Shown in pieces: positions 25,401 through 38,800 of a DNA stretch of 64,000 nucleotides. The stretch comes from Membranipora membranacea. Its lineage: Eukaryota > Bryozoa > Gymnolaemata > Cheilostomatida > Membraniporidae. The translations under genes and the position numbers were made by a program. The notes below the pieces were generated by a model. That model worked only from the letters and a program-made list of their open reading frames with translations, searched no databases and had not been told where the DNA came from. Position 1 is the first letter of the stretch; each line of letters begins with the position of its first letter. The stretch is from assembly GCA_914767715.1 (NCBI GenBank), contig OU612070.1:21068025-21132024 (forward strand). The letters are read 5' to 3'.

Positions 25401-26340
25401 CCTTATGAGGTAGGTTAAAAGCAAATCGATTTTTTGACCCGAGCGAAAAAAAACCATGATACCCTCCCTTGGTATAATTTTTGAAATTTCAAGTCACGTA
25501 ATTACCAACCAGTTAATCGGAGGATCCCAATATTCTGCAGTTTGAATAAGGCCAATAAGGGCTTGAAGTGGTCGGAGTTAGATAAGAATCCATCAGAGTT
25601 TTAATCTTTCAATGCTGCCGTTTGGCATGTTTTTTTTTGGAAAAGTGGACGTCGTTAAAGTTGGCGCTGACGGAGAACGGAGACCCGCAGAGACAAACGG
25701 ACTTCAGATTTGAGACGAGCAGGAGTTGCTCCTCCTTATGAGGTAGGTTAAAAGCAAATCTATTTTTTGACCCGAGCGAAAAAAAACCATGATACCCTCC
25801 CTTGGTATAATTTTTGAAATTTCAAGTCAGCGTAATTACCAACCAGTTAATCGGAGGATCCCAATATTCTGCAGTTTGAATAAGGCCAATAAGGGCTTGA
25901 AGTGGACGGAGTTAGATAAGAATCCATCAGAGTTTTAATTTTTCAATGCTGCCGTTTGGCATGTTTTTTTTTTGGCAAATGTGGACGTCGTTAAAGTTGA
26001 CGCTGACGGAGAACGAAGACCCGCAGAGACAAACGGACTTCAGATTTGAGACGAGCAGGAGTTGCTCCTCCTTATGAGGTAGGTTAAAAGCAAATCTATT
26101 TTTTGACCCGAGCGAAAAAAAACCATGATACCCTCCCTTGGTATAATTTTTGAAATTTCGAGTCAGCGTAATTACCAACCAGTTAATCGGAGGATCCCAA
26201 TATTCTGCAGTTTGAATAAGGCCAATAAGGGCTTGAAGTGGACAGAGTTAGATAAGAATCCAACAGAGTTTTAATTTTTCAATGCTGCCGTTTGGCATGT
26301 TTTTTTTTGGCAAAAGTGGACGTCGTTAAAGTTGGCGCTG
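22440..26340 (+). repeat. Duplicated block of about 3.9 kb, left copy
   Basis: The block starts at the ggaggctccc variant (near 22507) and continues through gaagatccc, gagaatcccaatattccgc, the interrupted T run ttttttattggc, cccgtgcg, gcgcgggcgg and the aaagatggcgc series. All recur at +13,408 to +13,410 bp (40 monomers) at 35.85-39.75 kb. The match ends where this copy has gacacccgc and tttgacctgag (26.34-26.45 kb) and the other has the gacccgc/cccgggcg type. Confidence 0.83.
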
Positions 26341-27009
26341 ACGGAGAACGGACACCCGCAGAGACAAACGGACTTCAGATTTGAGACGAGCAGGAGTTGC
26401 TCCTCCTTATGAGGTAGGTTAAAAGCAAATCTAGTTTTTGACCTGAGCGAAAAAAAACCATGATACCCTCCCTTGGTATAATTTTTGAAATTTTAAGTCA
26501 GCGTAATTACCAACCAGTTAATCGGAGGATCCCAATATTCTGCAGTTTGAATAAGGCCAATAAGGGCTTGAAGTGGACGGAGTTAGATAAGAATCAATCA
26601 GAGTTTTAATTTTTCAATGCTGCCGTTTGGCATGTTTTTTTTTTGGCAAAAGTGGACGTCGTTAAAGTTGGCGCTGACGGAGAACGGAGACCTGCAGGGA
26701 CAAACGGATTTCAGATTTGAGACGAGCAGGAGTTGCTCCTCCTTATGAGGTAGGTTAAAAGCAAATCTATTTTTTGACCCGAGCGAAAAAAAACCATGAT
26801 ACCCTCCCTTGGTACAATTTTTGAAATTGCAAGTCAGCGTAATTACCAACCAGTTAATCGGAGGATCCCAATATTCTGCAGTTTGAATAAGGCCAATAAG
26901 GGCTTGAAGTGGACGGAGTTAGAAAAGAATCCAACAGAGTTTTAATTTTTCAATGCTGCCGTTTGGCATGTTTTTTTTTGGCAAAAGTGGACGTCGTTAA
27001 AGTTGGCGC

Positions 27010-30000
27010 TGACGGAGAACGGACACCCGCAGAGACAAACGGACTTCAGATTTGAGACGAGCAGGAGTTGCTCCTCCTTTTGAGGTAGGTTAAAAGCAAA
27101 TCTAGTTTTTGACCTGAGCGAAAAAAAACCATGATACCCTCCCTTGGTATAATTTTTGAAATTTTAAGTCAGCGTAATTACCAACCAGTTAATCGGAGGA
27201 TCCCAATATTCTGCAGTTTGAATAAGGCCAATAAGGGCTTGAAGTGGACGGAGTTAGATAAGAATCAATCAGAGTTTTAATTTTTCAATGCTGCCGTTTG
27301 GCATGTTTTTTTTTTGGCAAAAGTGGACGTCGTTAAAGTTGACGCTGACGGAGAACGGAGACCCGCAGAGACAAACGGACTCCAGATTTGAGACGAGCAG
27401 GAGTTGCTCCTCCTTATGAGGTAGGTTAACAGCAAATCTATTTTTTGACCCGAGCGAAAAAAAACCATGATACCCTCCCTTGGTATAATTTTTGAAATTT
27501 CGAGTCAGCGTAATTACCAACCAGTTAATCGGAGGATCCCAATATTCTGCAGTTTGAATAAGGCCAGTATGGGCTTAAAGTGGTCGGAGTTAGATAAGAA
27601 TGCATCAGAGTTTTAATTTTTCAATTCTGCCGTTTGGCATGTTTTTTTTTGGCAAAAGTGGACGTCGTAAAAGTTGGCGCTGACGGAGAACGGAGACCCG
27701 CAGAGACAAACGGACTTCAGATTTGAGACGAGCAGGAGTTGCTCCTCCTTATGAGGTAGGTTAAAAGCAAATCTAGTTTTTGACCCGAGCGAAAAAAAAC
27801 CATGATACCCTCCCTTGGTATAATTTTTGAAATTTCAAGTCAGCGTAATTACCAACCAGTTAATCGGAGGATCCCAATATTCTGCAGTTTGAATTAGGCC
27901 AATAAGGGCTTGAAGTGGACGGAGTAAGATAAGAATCCAACAGAGTTTTAATTCTTCAATGCTGCCGTTTGGCATGTTTTTTTTTGGCAACAGTGGACGT
28001 CGTTAAAGTTGGCGCTGACGGAGAACGGAGAACGGAGACCCGCAGAGACAAACGGACTTCAGATTTGAGACGAACAGGAGTTGCTCCTCCTTATGAGGTA
28101 GGTTAAAAGCAAATCTATTTTTTGACCCGAGCGAAAAAAAACCATGATACCCTCCCTTGGTATAATTTTTGAAATTTCAAGTCAGCGTAATTACCAACCA
28201 GTTAATCGGAGGATCCCAATATTCTGCTGTTTGAATAAGGCCAATAAGGGCTTGAAGTGGTCGGAGTTAGATAAGAATCCATCAGAGTTTTAATTTTTCA
28301 ATGCTGCCGTTTGGCATGTTTTTTTTTTGGCAAAAGTGGACGTCGTTAAAGTTGGCGCTGACGGAGAACGGAGACCTGCAGGGACAAACGGACTTCAGAT
28401 TTGAGACGAGCAGGAGTTGCTCCTCCTTATGAGGTAGGTTAAAAGCAAATCTATTTTTTAACCCGAGCGAAAAAAAACCATGATACCCTCCCTTGGTATA
28501 ATTTTTGAAATTTCAAGTCACGTAATTACCAACCAGTTAATCGGAGGATCCCAATATTCTGCAGTTTGAATAAGGCCAATAAGGGCTTGAAGTGGTCGGA
28601 GTTAGATAAGAATCCATCAGAGTTTTAATTTTTCAATGCTGCCGTTTGGCATGTTTTTTTTTGGCAAAAGTGGACGTCGTTAAAGTTGGCGCTGACGGAG
28701 ACCCGCAGAGACAAACGAACTTCAGATTTGAGACGAGCGGGAGTTGCTCCTCCTTATGAGGTAGGTTAAAAGCAAATCTATTTTTTGACCCGAGCGAAAA
28801 AAAACCATGATACCCTCCCTTGGTATAATTTTTGAAATTTCAAGTCAGCGTAATTACCAACCAGTTAATCGGAGGATCCCACTATTCTGCAGTTTGAATA
28901 AGGCCAATAAGGGCTTGAAGTGGACGGAGTTAGAAAAGAATCCAACAGAGTTTTAATTTTTCAATGCTGCCGTTTGGCATGTTTTTTTTTGGCAAAAGTG
29001 GACGTCGTTAAAGTTGGCGCTGACGGAGAACGGAGACCCGCAGAGACAAACGGACTTCAGATTTGAGACGAGCAGGAGTTGCTCCTCCTTATGAGGTAGG
29101 TCAAAAGCAAATCTATTTTTTGACCCGAGCGAAAAAAAACCATGATACCCTCCCTTGGTATAATTTTTGAAATTTCGAGTCAGCGTAATTACCAACCAGT
29201 TAATCGGAGGATCCCAATATTCTGCAGTTTGAATAAGGCCAATAAGGGCTTGAAGTGGTCGGAGTTAGATAAGAATCCATCAGAGTTTTAATCTTTCAAT
29301 GCTGCCGTTTGGCATGTTTTTTTTTGGCAAAAGTGGACGTCGTTAAAGTTGGCGCTGACGGAGAACGGAGACCCGCAGAGACAAACGGACTTCAGATTTG
29401 AGACGAGCAGGAGTTGCTCCTCCTTATGAGGTAGGTTAAAAGCAAATCTAGTTTTTGACCCGAGCGAAAAAAAACCATGATACCCTCCCTTGGTATAATT
29501 TTTGAAATTTCAAGTCAGCGTAATTACCAACCAGTTAATCGGAGGATCCCAATATTCTGCAGTTTGAATAAGGCCAGTAAGGGCTTGAAGTGGACGGATT
29601 TAGATAAGAATCCATCAGAGTTTTAATTTTTCAATGCTGCCGTTTGGCATGTTTTTTTTTTGGCAAAAGTGGACGTCGTTAAAGTTGGCGCTGACGGAGA
29701 ACGGAGACCCGCAGAGACAAACAGACTTCAGATTTGAGACGAGCAGGAGTTGCTCCTCCTTATGAGGTAGGTTAAAAGCAAATCTAGTTTTTGACCCGAG
29801 CGAAAAAAAACCATGATACCCTCCTTTGGTATAATTTTTGAAATTTCAAGTCAGCGTAATTACCAACCAGTTAATCGGAGTATCCCAATATTCTGCAGTT
29901 TGAATAAGGCCAATAAGGGCTTGAAGTGGACGGAGTTAGATAAGAATCCAACAGAGTTTTAATTTTTCAATGCTGCCGTTTGGCATGTTTTTTTTTGGCA

Positions 30001-33000
30001 AAAGTGGACGTCGTTAAAGTTGGCGCTGACGGAGTAGGGAGACCCGCAGAGACAAACGGACTTCAGATTTGAGACGAGCAGGAGTTGCTCCTCCTTATGA
30101 GCTAGGTTAAAAGCAAATCTATTTTTTGACCCGAGCGAAAAAAAACCATGATACCCTCCCTTGGTATAATTTTTCAAATTTCAAGTCAGCGTAATTACCA
30201 ACCAGTTAATCGGAGGATCGCAATATTCTGCAGTTTGAATAAGGCCAATAAGGGCTTGAAGTGGACGGAGTTAGATAAGAATCCAACAGAGTTTTAATTT
30301 TTCAATGCTGCCGTTTGGCATGTTTTTTTTTGGCAAAAGTGGACGTCGTTAAAGTTGGCGCTGACGGAGAACGGAGACCCGCAGAGACAAACGGACTTCA
30401 GATTTGAGACGAGCAGGAGTTGCTCCTCCTTATGAGCTAGGTTAAAAGCAAATCTATTTTTTGACCCGAGCGAAAAAAAACCATGATACCCTCCCTTGGT
30501 ATAATTTTTCAAATTTCAAGTCAGCGTAATTACCAACCAGTTAATCGGAGGATCGCAATATTCTGCAGTTTGAATAAGGCCAATAAGGGCTTGAAGTGGT
30601 CGGAGTTAGATAAGAACCCATCCGAGTTTTAATCTTTCAATGATGCCGTTTCGCATGTTATTTTTTTTGGCAAAAGTGGACGTCGTTAAAGTTGGCGCTG
30701 ACGGAGAACGGAGACCCGCAGAGACAAATGGACTTCAGATTTGAGACGAGCAGGAGTTGCTCCTCCTTATGAGGTAGGTTAAAAGCAAATCTATTTTTTG
30801 ACCTGAGCGAAAAAAAACCATGATACCCTCCCTTGGTATAATTTTTGAAATTTCAAGTCAGCGTAATTATCAACCAGTTAATCGGAGGATCCCAATATTC
30901 TGCAGTTTGAATAAGGCCAATAAGGGCTTGAAGTGGACGGAGTTAGATAAGAATCCAACAGAGTTTTAATTTTTCAATGCTGCCGTTTGGCATGTTTTTT
31001 TTTGGCAAAAGTGGACGTCATTAAAGTTGGCGCTGGCGGAGAACGGAGACCCGCAGAGACAAACGAACTTCAGAATTGAGACGAGCAGGAGTTGCTCCTC
31101 CTTATGAGGTAGGTTAAAAGCAAATCTTTTTTTTGACCCGAGCGAAAAAAAACCATGATACCCTCCCTTGGTATAATTTTTGAAATTTCAAGTCAGCGTA
31201 ATTACCAACCAGTTAATCGGAGGATCCCAATATTCTGCTGTTTGAATAAGGCCAATAAGGGCTTGAAGTGGTCGGAGTTAGATAAGAATCCATCAGAGTT
31301 TTAATTTTTCAATGCTGCCGTTTGGCATGTTTTTTTTTTGGCAAAAGTGGACGTCGTTAAAGTTGGCGCTGACGGAGAACGGAGACCTGCAGGGACAAAC
31401 GGACTTCAGATTTGAGACGAGCAGGAGTTGCTCCTCCTTATGAGGTAGGTTAAAAGCAAATCTATTATTTGACCCGAGCGAAAAAAAACCATGATACCCT
31501 CCCTTGGTATAATTTTTGAAATTTCAAGTCAGCGTAATTACCAACCAGTTAATCGGAGGATCCCAATATTCTGCAGTTTGAATAAGGCCAATAAGGGCTT
31601 GAAGTGGACGGAGTTAGATAAGAATCCATCAGAGTTTTAATTTTTCAATGCTGCCGTTTGGCATGTTTTTTTTTTGGCAAAAGTGGACGTCGTTAAAGTT
31701 GGCGCTGACGGAGAACGGAGACCCGCGGAGACAAACGGACTTCAGATTTGAGACGAGCAGGAGTTGCTCCTCCTTATGAGGTAGGTTAAAAGCAAATCTA
31801 TTTTTTGACCCGAGCGAATTAAAACCATGATACCCTCCCTTGGTATAACTTTTGAAATTTCAAGTCAGCGTAATTACCAACCAGTTAATCGGAGTATCCC
31901 AATATTCTGCAGTTTGAATAAGGCCAATAAGGGCTTGAAGTGGACGGAGTTAGATAAGAATCCAACAGAGTTTTAATTTTTCAATGCTGCCGTTTGGCAT
32001 GTTTTTTTTTGGCAAAAGTGGACGTCGTTAAAGTTGGCGCTGACGGAGAACGGAGACCCGCAGAGACAAACGGACTTCAGATTTGAGACGAGCAGGAGTT
32101 GCTCCTCCTTATGAGGTAGGTTAAAAGCAAATCTATTTTTTGACGCGAGCGAAAAAAAACCATGATACCCTCCCTTGGTATAATTTTTCAAATTTCAAGT
32201 CAGCGTAATTACCAACCAGTTAATCGGAGGATCGCAATATTCTGCAGTTTGAATAAGGCCAATAAGGGCTTGAAGTGGTCGGAGTTAGATAAGAACCCAT
32301 CCGAGTTTTAATCTTTCAATGATGCCGTTCGGCATGTTTTTTTTTTGGCAAAAGTGGACGTCGTTAAAGTTGGCGCTGACGGAGAACGGAGACCCGCAGA
32401 GACAAATGGACTTCAGATTTGAGACGAGCAGGAGTTGCTCCTCCTTATGAGGTAGGTTAAAAGCAAATCTATTTTTTGACCTGAGCGAAAAAAAACCATG
32501 ATACCCTCCCTTGGTATAATTTTTGAAATTTCAAGTCAGCGTAATTATCAACCAGTTAATCGGAGGATCCCAATATTCTGCAGTTTGAATAAGGCCAATA
32601 AGGGCTTGAAGTGGACGGAGTTAGATAAGAATCCAACAGAGTTTTAATTTTTCAATGCTGCCGTTTGGCATGTTTTTTTTTGGCAAAAGTGGACGTCGTT
32701 AAAGTTGGCGCTGACGGAGAACGGAGACCCGCAGAGACAAACGGACTTCAGATTTGAGACGAGCAGGAGTTGCTCCTCCTTATGAGGTAGGTTAAAAGCA
32801 AATCTATTTTTTGACCCGAGCGAAAAAAAACCATGATACCCTCCCTTGGTATAATTTTTGAAATTTCAAGTCAGCGTAATTACCAACCAGTTAATCGGAG
32901 GATCCCAATATTCTGCAGTTTGAATAAGGCCAATAAGGGCTTGAAGTGGTCGGAGTTAGATAAGAATCCATCAGAGTTTTAATCTTTCAATGCTGCCGTT

Positions 33001-33780
33001 TGGCATGTTTTTTTTGGGCAAAAGTGGACGTCATTAAAGTTGGCGCGGGCGGAGAACGGAGACCCGCAGAGACAAACGGACTTCAGAATTGAGACGAGCA
33101 GGAGTTGCTCCTCCTTATGAGGTAGGTTAAAAGCAAATCTATTTTTTGACCCGAGCGAAAAAAAACCATGATACCCTCCCTTGGTATAATTTTTGAAATT
33201 TCAAGTCAGCGTAATTACCAACCAGTTAATCGGAGGATCCCAATATTCTGCAGTTTGAATAAGGCCAATAAGGGCTTGAAGTGGACAGAGTTAGATAAGA
33301 ATCCATTAGAGTTTTAATTTTTCAATGCTGCCGTTTGGCATGTTTTTTTTTGGCAAAAGTGGACGTCGTTAAAGTTGGCGCTGACGGAGAACGGAGACCC
33401 GCAGAGACAAACGGACTTCAGATTTGAGAGGCGCAGGAGTTGCTCCTCCTTATGAGGTAGGTTAAAAGCAAATCTATTTTTTGACCCGAGCGAAAAAAAA
33501 CCATGATACCCTCCCTTGGTATAATTTTTGAAATTTCAAGTCAGCGTAATTACCAACCAGTTAATCGGAGGATCCCAATATTCTGCAGTTTGAATAAGGC
33601 CAATAAGGGCTTGAAGTGGTCGGAGTTAGATAAGAATCCATCAGAGTTTTAATTTTTCAATGCTTCCGTTTGGCATTTTTTTTTTGGCAAAAGTGGATGT
33701 CGTTAAAGTTGGCGCTGACGGAGAACGGAGACCCGCAGAGACAAACGGACTTCAGATTTGAGACGACCAGGAGTTGCTCC
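27010..33780 (+). repeat. Long intra-array duplication, right copy (about 6.8 kb)
   Basis: This is the partner of the block at 6.9-13.67 kb. It differs by one extra monomer around 29.5-29.85 kb (markers gccagtaaggg, gacggatttag and acagacttc). It also lacks one monomer near 30.95-31.02 kb, where a chimeric unit joins the left half of one type to the right half of the next. Other differences are isolated substitutions such as cctccttttgagg near 27079. Confidence 0.83.
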
Positions 33781-33902
33781 TCCTTATGCGGTAGGTTAAA
33801 AGCAAATCTATTTTTTGACCCGAGCGAAAAAAACCATGATACCCTCCCTTGGTATAATTTTTGAAATTTCAAGTCAGCGTAATTACCAACCAGTTAATCG
33901 GA
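31222..33902 (+). repeat. Eight-monomer higher-order repeat, distant copy 3
   Basis: The same eight monomer types occur in the same order 20,110 bp from copy 1 (GGATCC 11112/31222; CCTGCAGG 11276/31386; cgaattaaaacc at about 11706/31816). The last monomer has ttatgcgg, like copy 2 and unlike copy 1, so this copy is a mosaic or derives from copy 2 at its right end. It is followed by a different monomer type at about 33.9 kb. Confidence 0.83.
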
Positions 33903-35849
33903 GGATCCCAATATTCTGCAGTTTGAATAAGGCCAATAAGGGCTTGAAGTGGACGGAGTTAGATAAGAATCCATCAGAGTTTTAATTTTTCAATGCTGCC
34001 GTTTGGCATGTTTTTTTTTTGGCAAATGTGGACGTCGTTAAAGTTGACGCTGACGGAGAACGAAGACCCGCAGAGACAAACGGACTTCAGATTTGAGACG
34101 AGCAGGAGTTGCTCCTCCTTATGAGGTAGGTTAAAAGCAAATCTATTTTTTGACCCGAGCGAAAAAAAACCATGATACCCTCCTTTGGTATAATTTTTGA
34201 AATTTCAAGTCAGCGTAATTACCAACCAGTTAATCGGAGGATCCCAATATTCTGCAGTTTGAATAAGGCCAATAAGGGCTTGAAGTGGACGGAGTTAGAT
34301 AAGAATCCATCAGAGTTTTAATTTTTCAATGCTGCCGTTTGGCATGTTTTTTTTTTGGCAAATGTGGACGTCGTTAAAGTTGACGCTGACGGAGAACGAA
34401 GACCCGCAGAGACAAACGGACTTCAGATTTGAGACGAGCAGGAGTTGCTCCTCCTTATGAGGTAGGTTAAAAGCAAATCTATTTTTTGACCCGAGCGAAA
34501 AAAAACCATGATACCCTCCCTTGGTATAATTTTTGAAATTTCGAGTCAGCGTAATTACCAACCAGTTAATCGGAGGATCCCAATATTCTGCAGTTTGAAT
34601 AAGGCCAGTATGGGCTTAAAGTGGTCGGAGTTAGATAAGAATGCATCAGAGTTTTAATTTTTCAATTCTGCCGTTTGGCATGTTTTTTTTTGGCAAAAGT
34701 GGACGTCGTTAAAGTTGGCGCTGACGGAGAACGGAGACCCGCAGAGACAAACGGACTTCAGATTTGAGACGAGCAGGAGTTGCTCCTCCTTATGAGGTAG
34801 GTTAAAAGCAAATCTAGTTTTTGACCCGAGCGAAAAAAAACCATGATACCCTCCCTTGGTATAATTTTTGAAATTTCAAGTCAGCGTAATTACCAACCAG
34901 TTAATCGGAGGATCCCAATATTCTGCAGTTTGAATAAGGCCAATAAGGGCTTGAAGTGGACGGAGTTAGATTAGAATCCATCAGAGTTTTAATTTTTCAA
35001 TGCTGCCGTTTGGCATGTTTTTTTTTTGGCAAAAGTGGACGTCGTTAAAGTTGACGCTGACGGAGAACGGAGACCTGCAGAGACAAACGGACTTCAGATT
35101 TGAGACGAGCAGGAGTTGCTCCTCCTTATGAGGTAGGTTAAAAGCAAATCTATTTTTTGACCCGAGCGAAAAAAAACCATGATACCCTCCCTTGGTATAT
35201 TTTTTGAAATTTCGAGTCAGCGTAATTACCAACCAGTTAATCGGAGGATCCCAATATTCTGCAGTTTGAATAAGGCCAATAATGGCTTGAAGTGGACAGA
35301 GTTAGATAAGAATCCATCAGAGTTTTAATTTTTCAATGCTGCCGTTTGGCATGTTTTTTTTTTGGCAAAAGTGGACGTCGTTAAAGATGGCGCTGACGGA
35401 GAACGGAGACCCGCAGAGACAAATGGACTTCAGATTTGAGACGAGCAGGAGTTGCTCCTCCTTGTGAGGTAGGTTAAAAGCAAATCTATTTTTTGACCCG
35501 AGCGAAAAAAAACCATGATACCCTACCTTGGTATAATTTTTGAAATTTCAAGTCAGCGTAATTACCAACCAGTTAATCGGAGGATCCCAATATTCTGCAG
35601 TTTGAATAAGGCCAATAAGGGCTTGAAGTGGACGGAGTTAGATAAGAATCCATCAGCGTTTTAACTTTTCAATGCTGCCGTTTGGCATGTTTTTTTTTGG
35701 CAAAAGTGGACGTCGTTAAAGTTGACGCTGACGGAGTAGGGAGACCCGCAGAGACAAACGGACTTCAGATTTGAGACGAGCAGGAGTTGCTCCTCCTTAT
35801 GAGGTAGGTTAAAAGCAAATCTATTTTTTGACCCGAGCGAAAAAAAACC

Positions 35850-38800
35850 ATGATACCCTCCCTTGGTATAATTTTTGAAATTTCAAGTCAGCGTAATTAC
35901 CAACCAGTTAATCGGAGGCTCCCCTTATTCTGCAGTTTGAATAAGGCCAATAAAGGCTTGAAGTTGTCGGAGTTAGATAAGAATCCAACAGAGTTTTAAT
36001 TTTTCAAAGCTGCTGTTTGGCATGTTTTTTTTGGGCAAAAGTGGACGTCGTCAAAGTTGGCGCTGACGGAGAACGGAGACCCGCAGAGACAAACGGACTT
36101 CAGATTTGAGACGAGCAGGAGTTGCTCCTCCTTATGAGGTAGGTTAAAGGCAAATCTATTTTTTGACCCGAGCGAAAAAAAACCATTATACCCTCCCTTG
36201 GTATAATTTTTGAAATTTCAAGTCAGCGTAATTACCAACCAGTTAATCGGAAGATCCCAATATTCTGCAGTTTGAATAAGGCCAATAAGGGCTTGAAGTG
36301 GTCGGAGTTAGATAAGAATCCAACAGAGTTTTAATTTTTCAATGCTGCCGTTTGGCATGTTTTTTTTTGGCAAAAGTGGACGTCGTTAAAGTTGGCGCTG
36401 ACGGAGAACGGAGACCCGCAGAGACAAACGGACTTCAGACTTGAGAAGAGCAGGAGTTGCTCCTCCTTATGAGGTAGGTTAAAAGTAAATCTATGTTTTG
36501 ACCCGAGCCAAAAAAAACCATGATACCCTCCCTTGGTATAATTTTTGAAATTTCAAGTCAGCGTAATTACCAACCAGTTAATCGGAGAATCCCAATATTC
36601 CGCAGTTTGAATAAGGCCAATAAGGGCTTGAAGTGGTCGGAGTTAGATAAGAATCCAACAGAGTTTTAATTTTTCAATACTGCCGTTTGGCATGTTTTTT
36701 ATTGGCAAAAGTGGACGCCGTTAAAGTTGGCGCTGACGGAGAACGGAGACCCGCAGAGACAAACGGATTTCAGATTTGAGACGAGCAGGAGTTGCTCCTC
36801 CTTATGAGGTAGGTTAAAAGCAAATCTATTTTTTGACCCGTGCGAAAAAAAACCATGATACCCTACCTTGGTATAATTTTTGAAATTTCAAGTCAGCGTA
36901 ATTACCAACCAGTTAATCGGAGGATCCCAATATTCTGCAGTTTGAATAAGGCCAATAAGGGCTTGAAGTGGACGGAGTTAGATAAGAATCCATCAGCGTT
37001 TTAACTTTTCAATGCTGCCGTTTGGCATGTTTTTTTTGGGCAAAAGTGGACGTCGTTAAAGTTGGCGCGGGCGGAGAACGGAGACCCGCAGAGACAAACG
37101 AACTTCAGAATTGAGACGAGCAGGAGTTGCTCCTCCTTATGAGGTAGGTTAAAAGCAAATCTATTTTTTGACCCGAGCGAAAAAAAACCATGATACCCTC
37201 CCTTGGTATAATTTTTGAAATTTCAAGTCAGCGTAATTACCAACCAGTTAATCGGAGGATCCCAATATTCTGCAGTTTGAATAAGGCCAATAAGGGCTTG
37301 AAGTGGACAGAGTTAGATAAGAATCCATTAGAGTTTTAATTTTTCAATGCTGCCGTTTGGCATGTTTTTTTTTGGCAAAAGTGGACGTCGTTAAAGTTGG
37401 CGCTGACGGAGAACGGAGACCCGCAGAGACAAACGGACTTCAGATTTGAGAGGAGCAGGAGTTGCTCCTCCTTATGAGGTAGGTTAAAAGCAAATCTATT
37501 TTTTGACCCGAGCGAAAAAAAACCATGATACCCTCCCTTGGTATAATTTTTGAAATTTCAAGTCAGCGTAATTACCAACCAGTTAATCGGAGGATCCCAA
37601 TATTCTGCAGTTTGAATAAGGCCAATAAGGGCTTGAAGTGGTCGGAGTTAGATAAGAATCCATCAGAGTTTTAATTTTTTCAATGCTGCCGTTTGGCATG
37701 TTTTTTTTTTGGCAAAAGTGGACGTCGTTAAAGATGGCGCTGACGGAGAACGGAGACCCGCAGAGACAAATGGACTTCAGATTTGAGACGAGCAGGAGTT
37801 GCTCCTCCTTATGCGGTAGGTTAAAAGCAAATCTATTTTTTGACCCGAGCGAAAAAAACCATGATCCCTCCCTTGGTATAATTTTTGAAATTTCAAGTCA
37901 GCGTAATTACCAACCAGTTAATCGGAGGATCCCAATATTCTGCAGTTTGAATAAAGCCAATAAGGGCTTGAAGTGGACGGAGTAAGATAAGAATCCAACA
38001 AAGTTTTAATTCTTCAATGCTGCCGTTTGGCATGTTTTATTTTGGCAAAAGTGGACGTCGTTAAAGTTGGCGCTGACGGAGAACGGAGACCCGCAGAGAC
38101 AAACGGACTTCAGATTTGAGACGAACAGGAGTTGCTCCTCCTTATGAGGTAGGTTAAAAGCAAATCTATTTTTTGACCCGAGCGAAAAAAAACCATGATA
38201 CCCTCCCTTGGTATAATTTTTGAAATTTCAAGTCAGCGTAATTACCAACCAGTTAATCGGAGGATCCCAATATTCTGCTGTTTGAATAAGGCCAATAAGG
38301 GCTTGAAGTGGTCGGAGTTAGATAAGAATCCATCAGAGTTTTAATTTTTCAATGCTGCCGTTTGGCATGTTTTTTTTTGGCAAAAGTGGACGTCGTTAAA
38401 GTTGGCGCTGACGGAGAACGGAGACCTGCAGGGACAAACGGACTTCAGATTTGAGACGAGCAGGAGTTGCTCCTCCTTATGAGGTAGGTTAAAAGCAAAT
38501 CTAATTTTTGACCCGAGCGAAAAAAAACCATGATACCCTCCCTTGGTACAATTTTTGAAATTGCAAGTCAGCGTAATTACCAACCAGTTAATCGGAGGAT
38601 CCCAATATTCTGCAGTTTGAATAAGGCCAATAAGGGCTTGAAGTGGACGGAGTTAGATAAGAATCCAACAGAGTTTTTATTTTTCAATGCTGCCGTTTGG
38701 CATGTTTTTTTTTTGGCAATAGTGGACTTCGTTAAAGTTGGCGCTGACGGAGAACGGAGACCCGCAGAGAAACGGACTTCAGATTTGAGACGAGCAGGAG

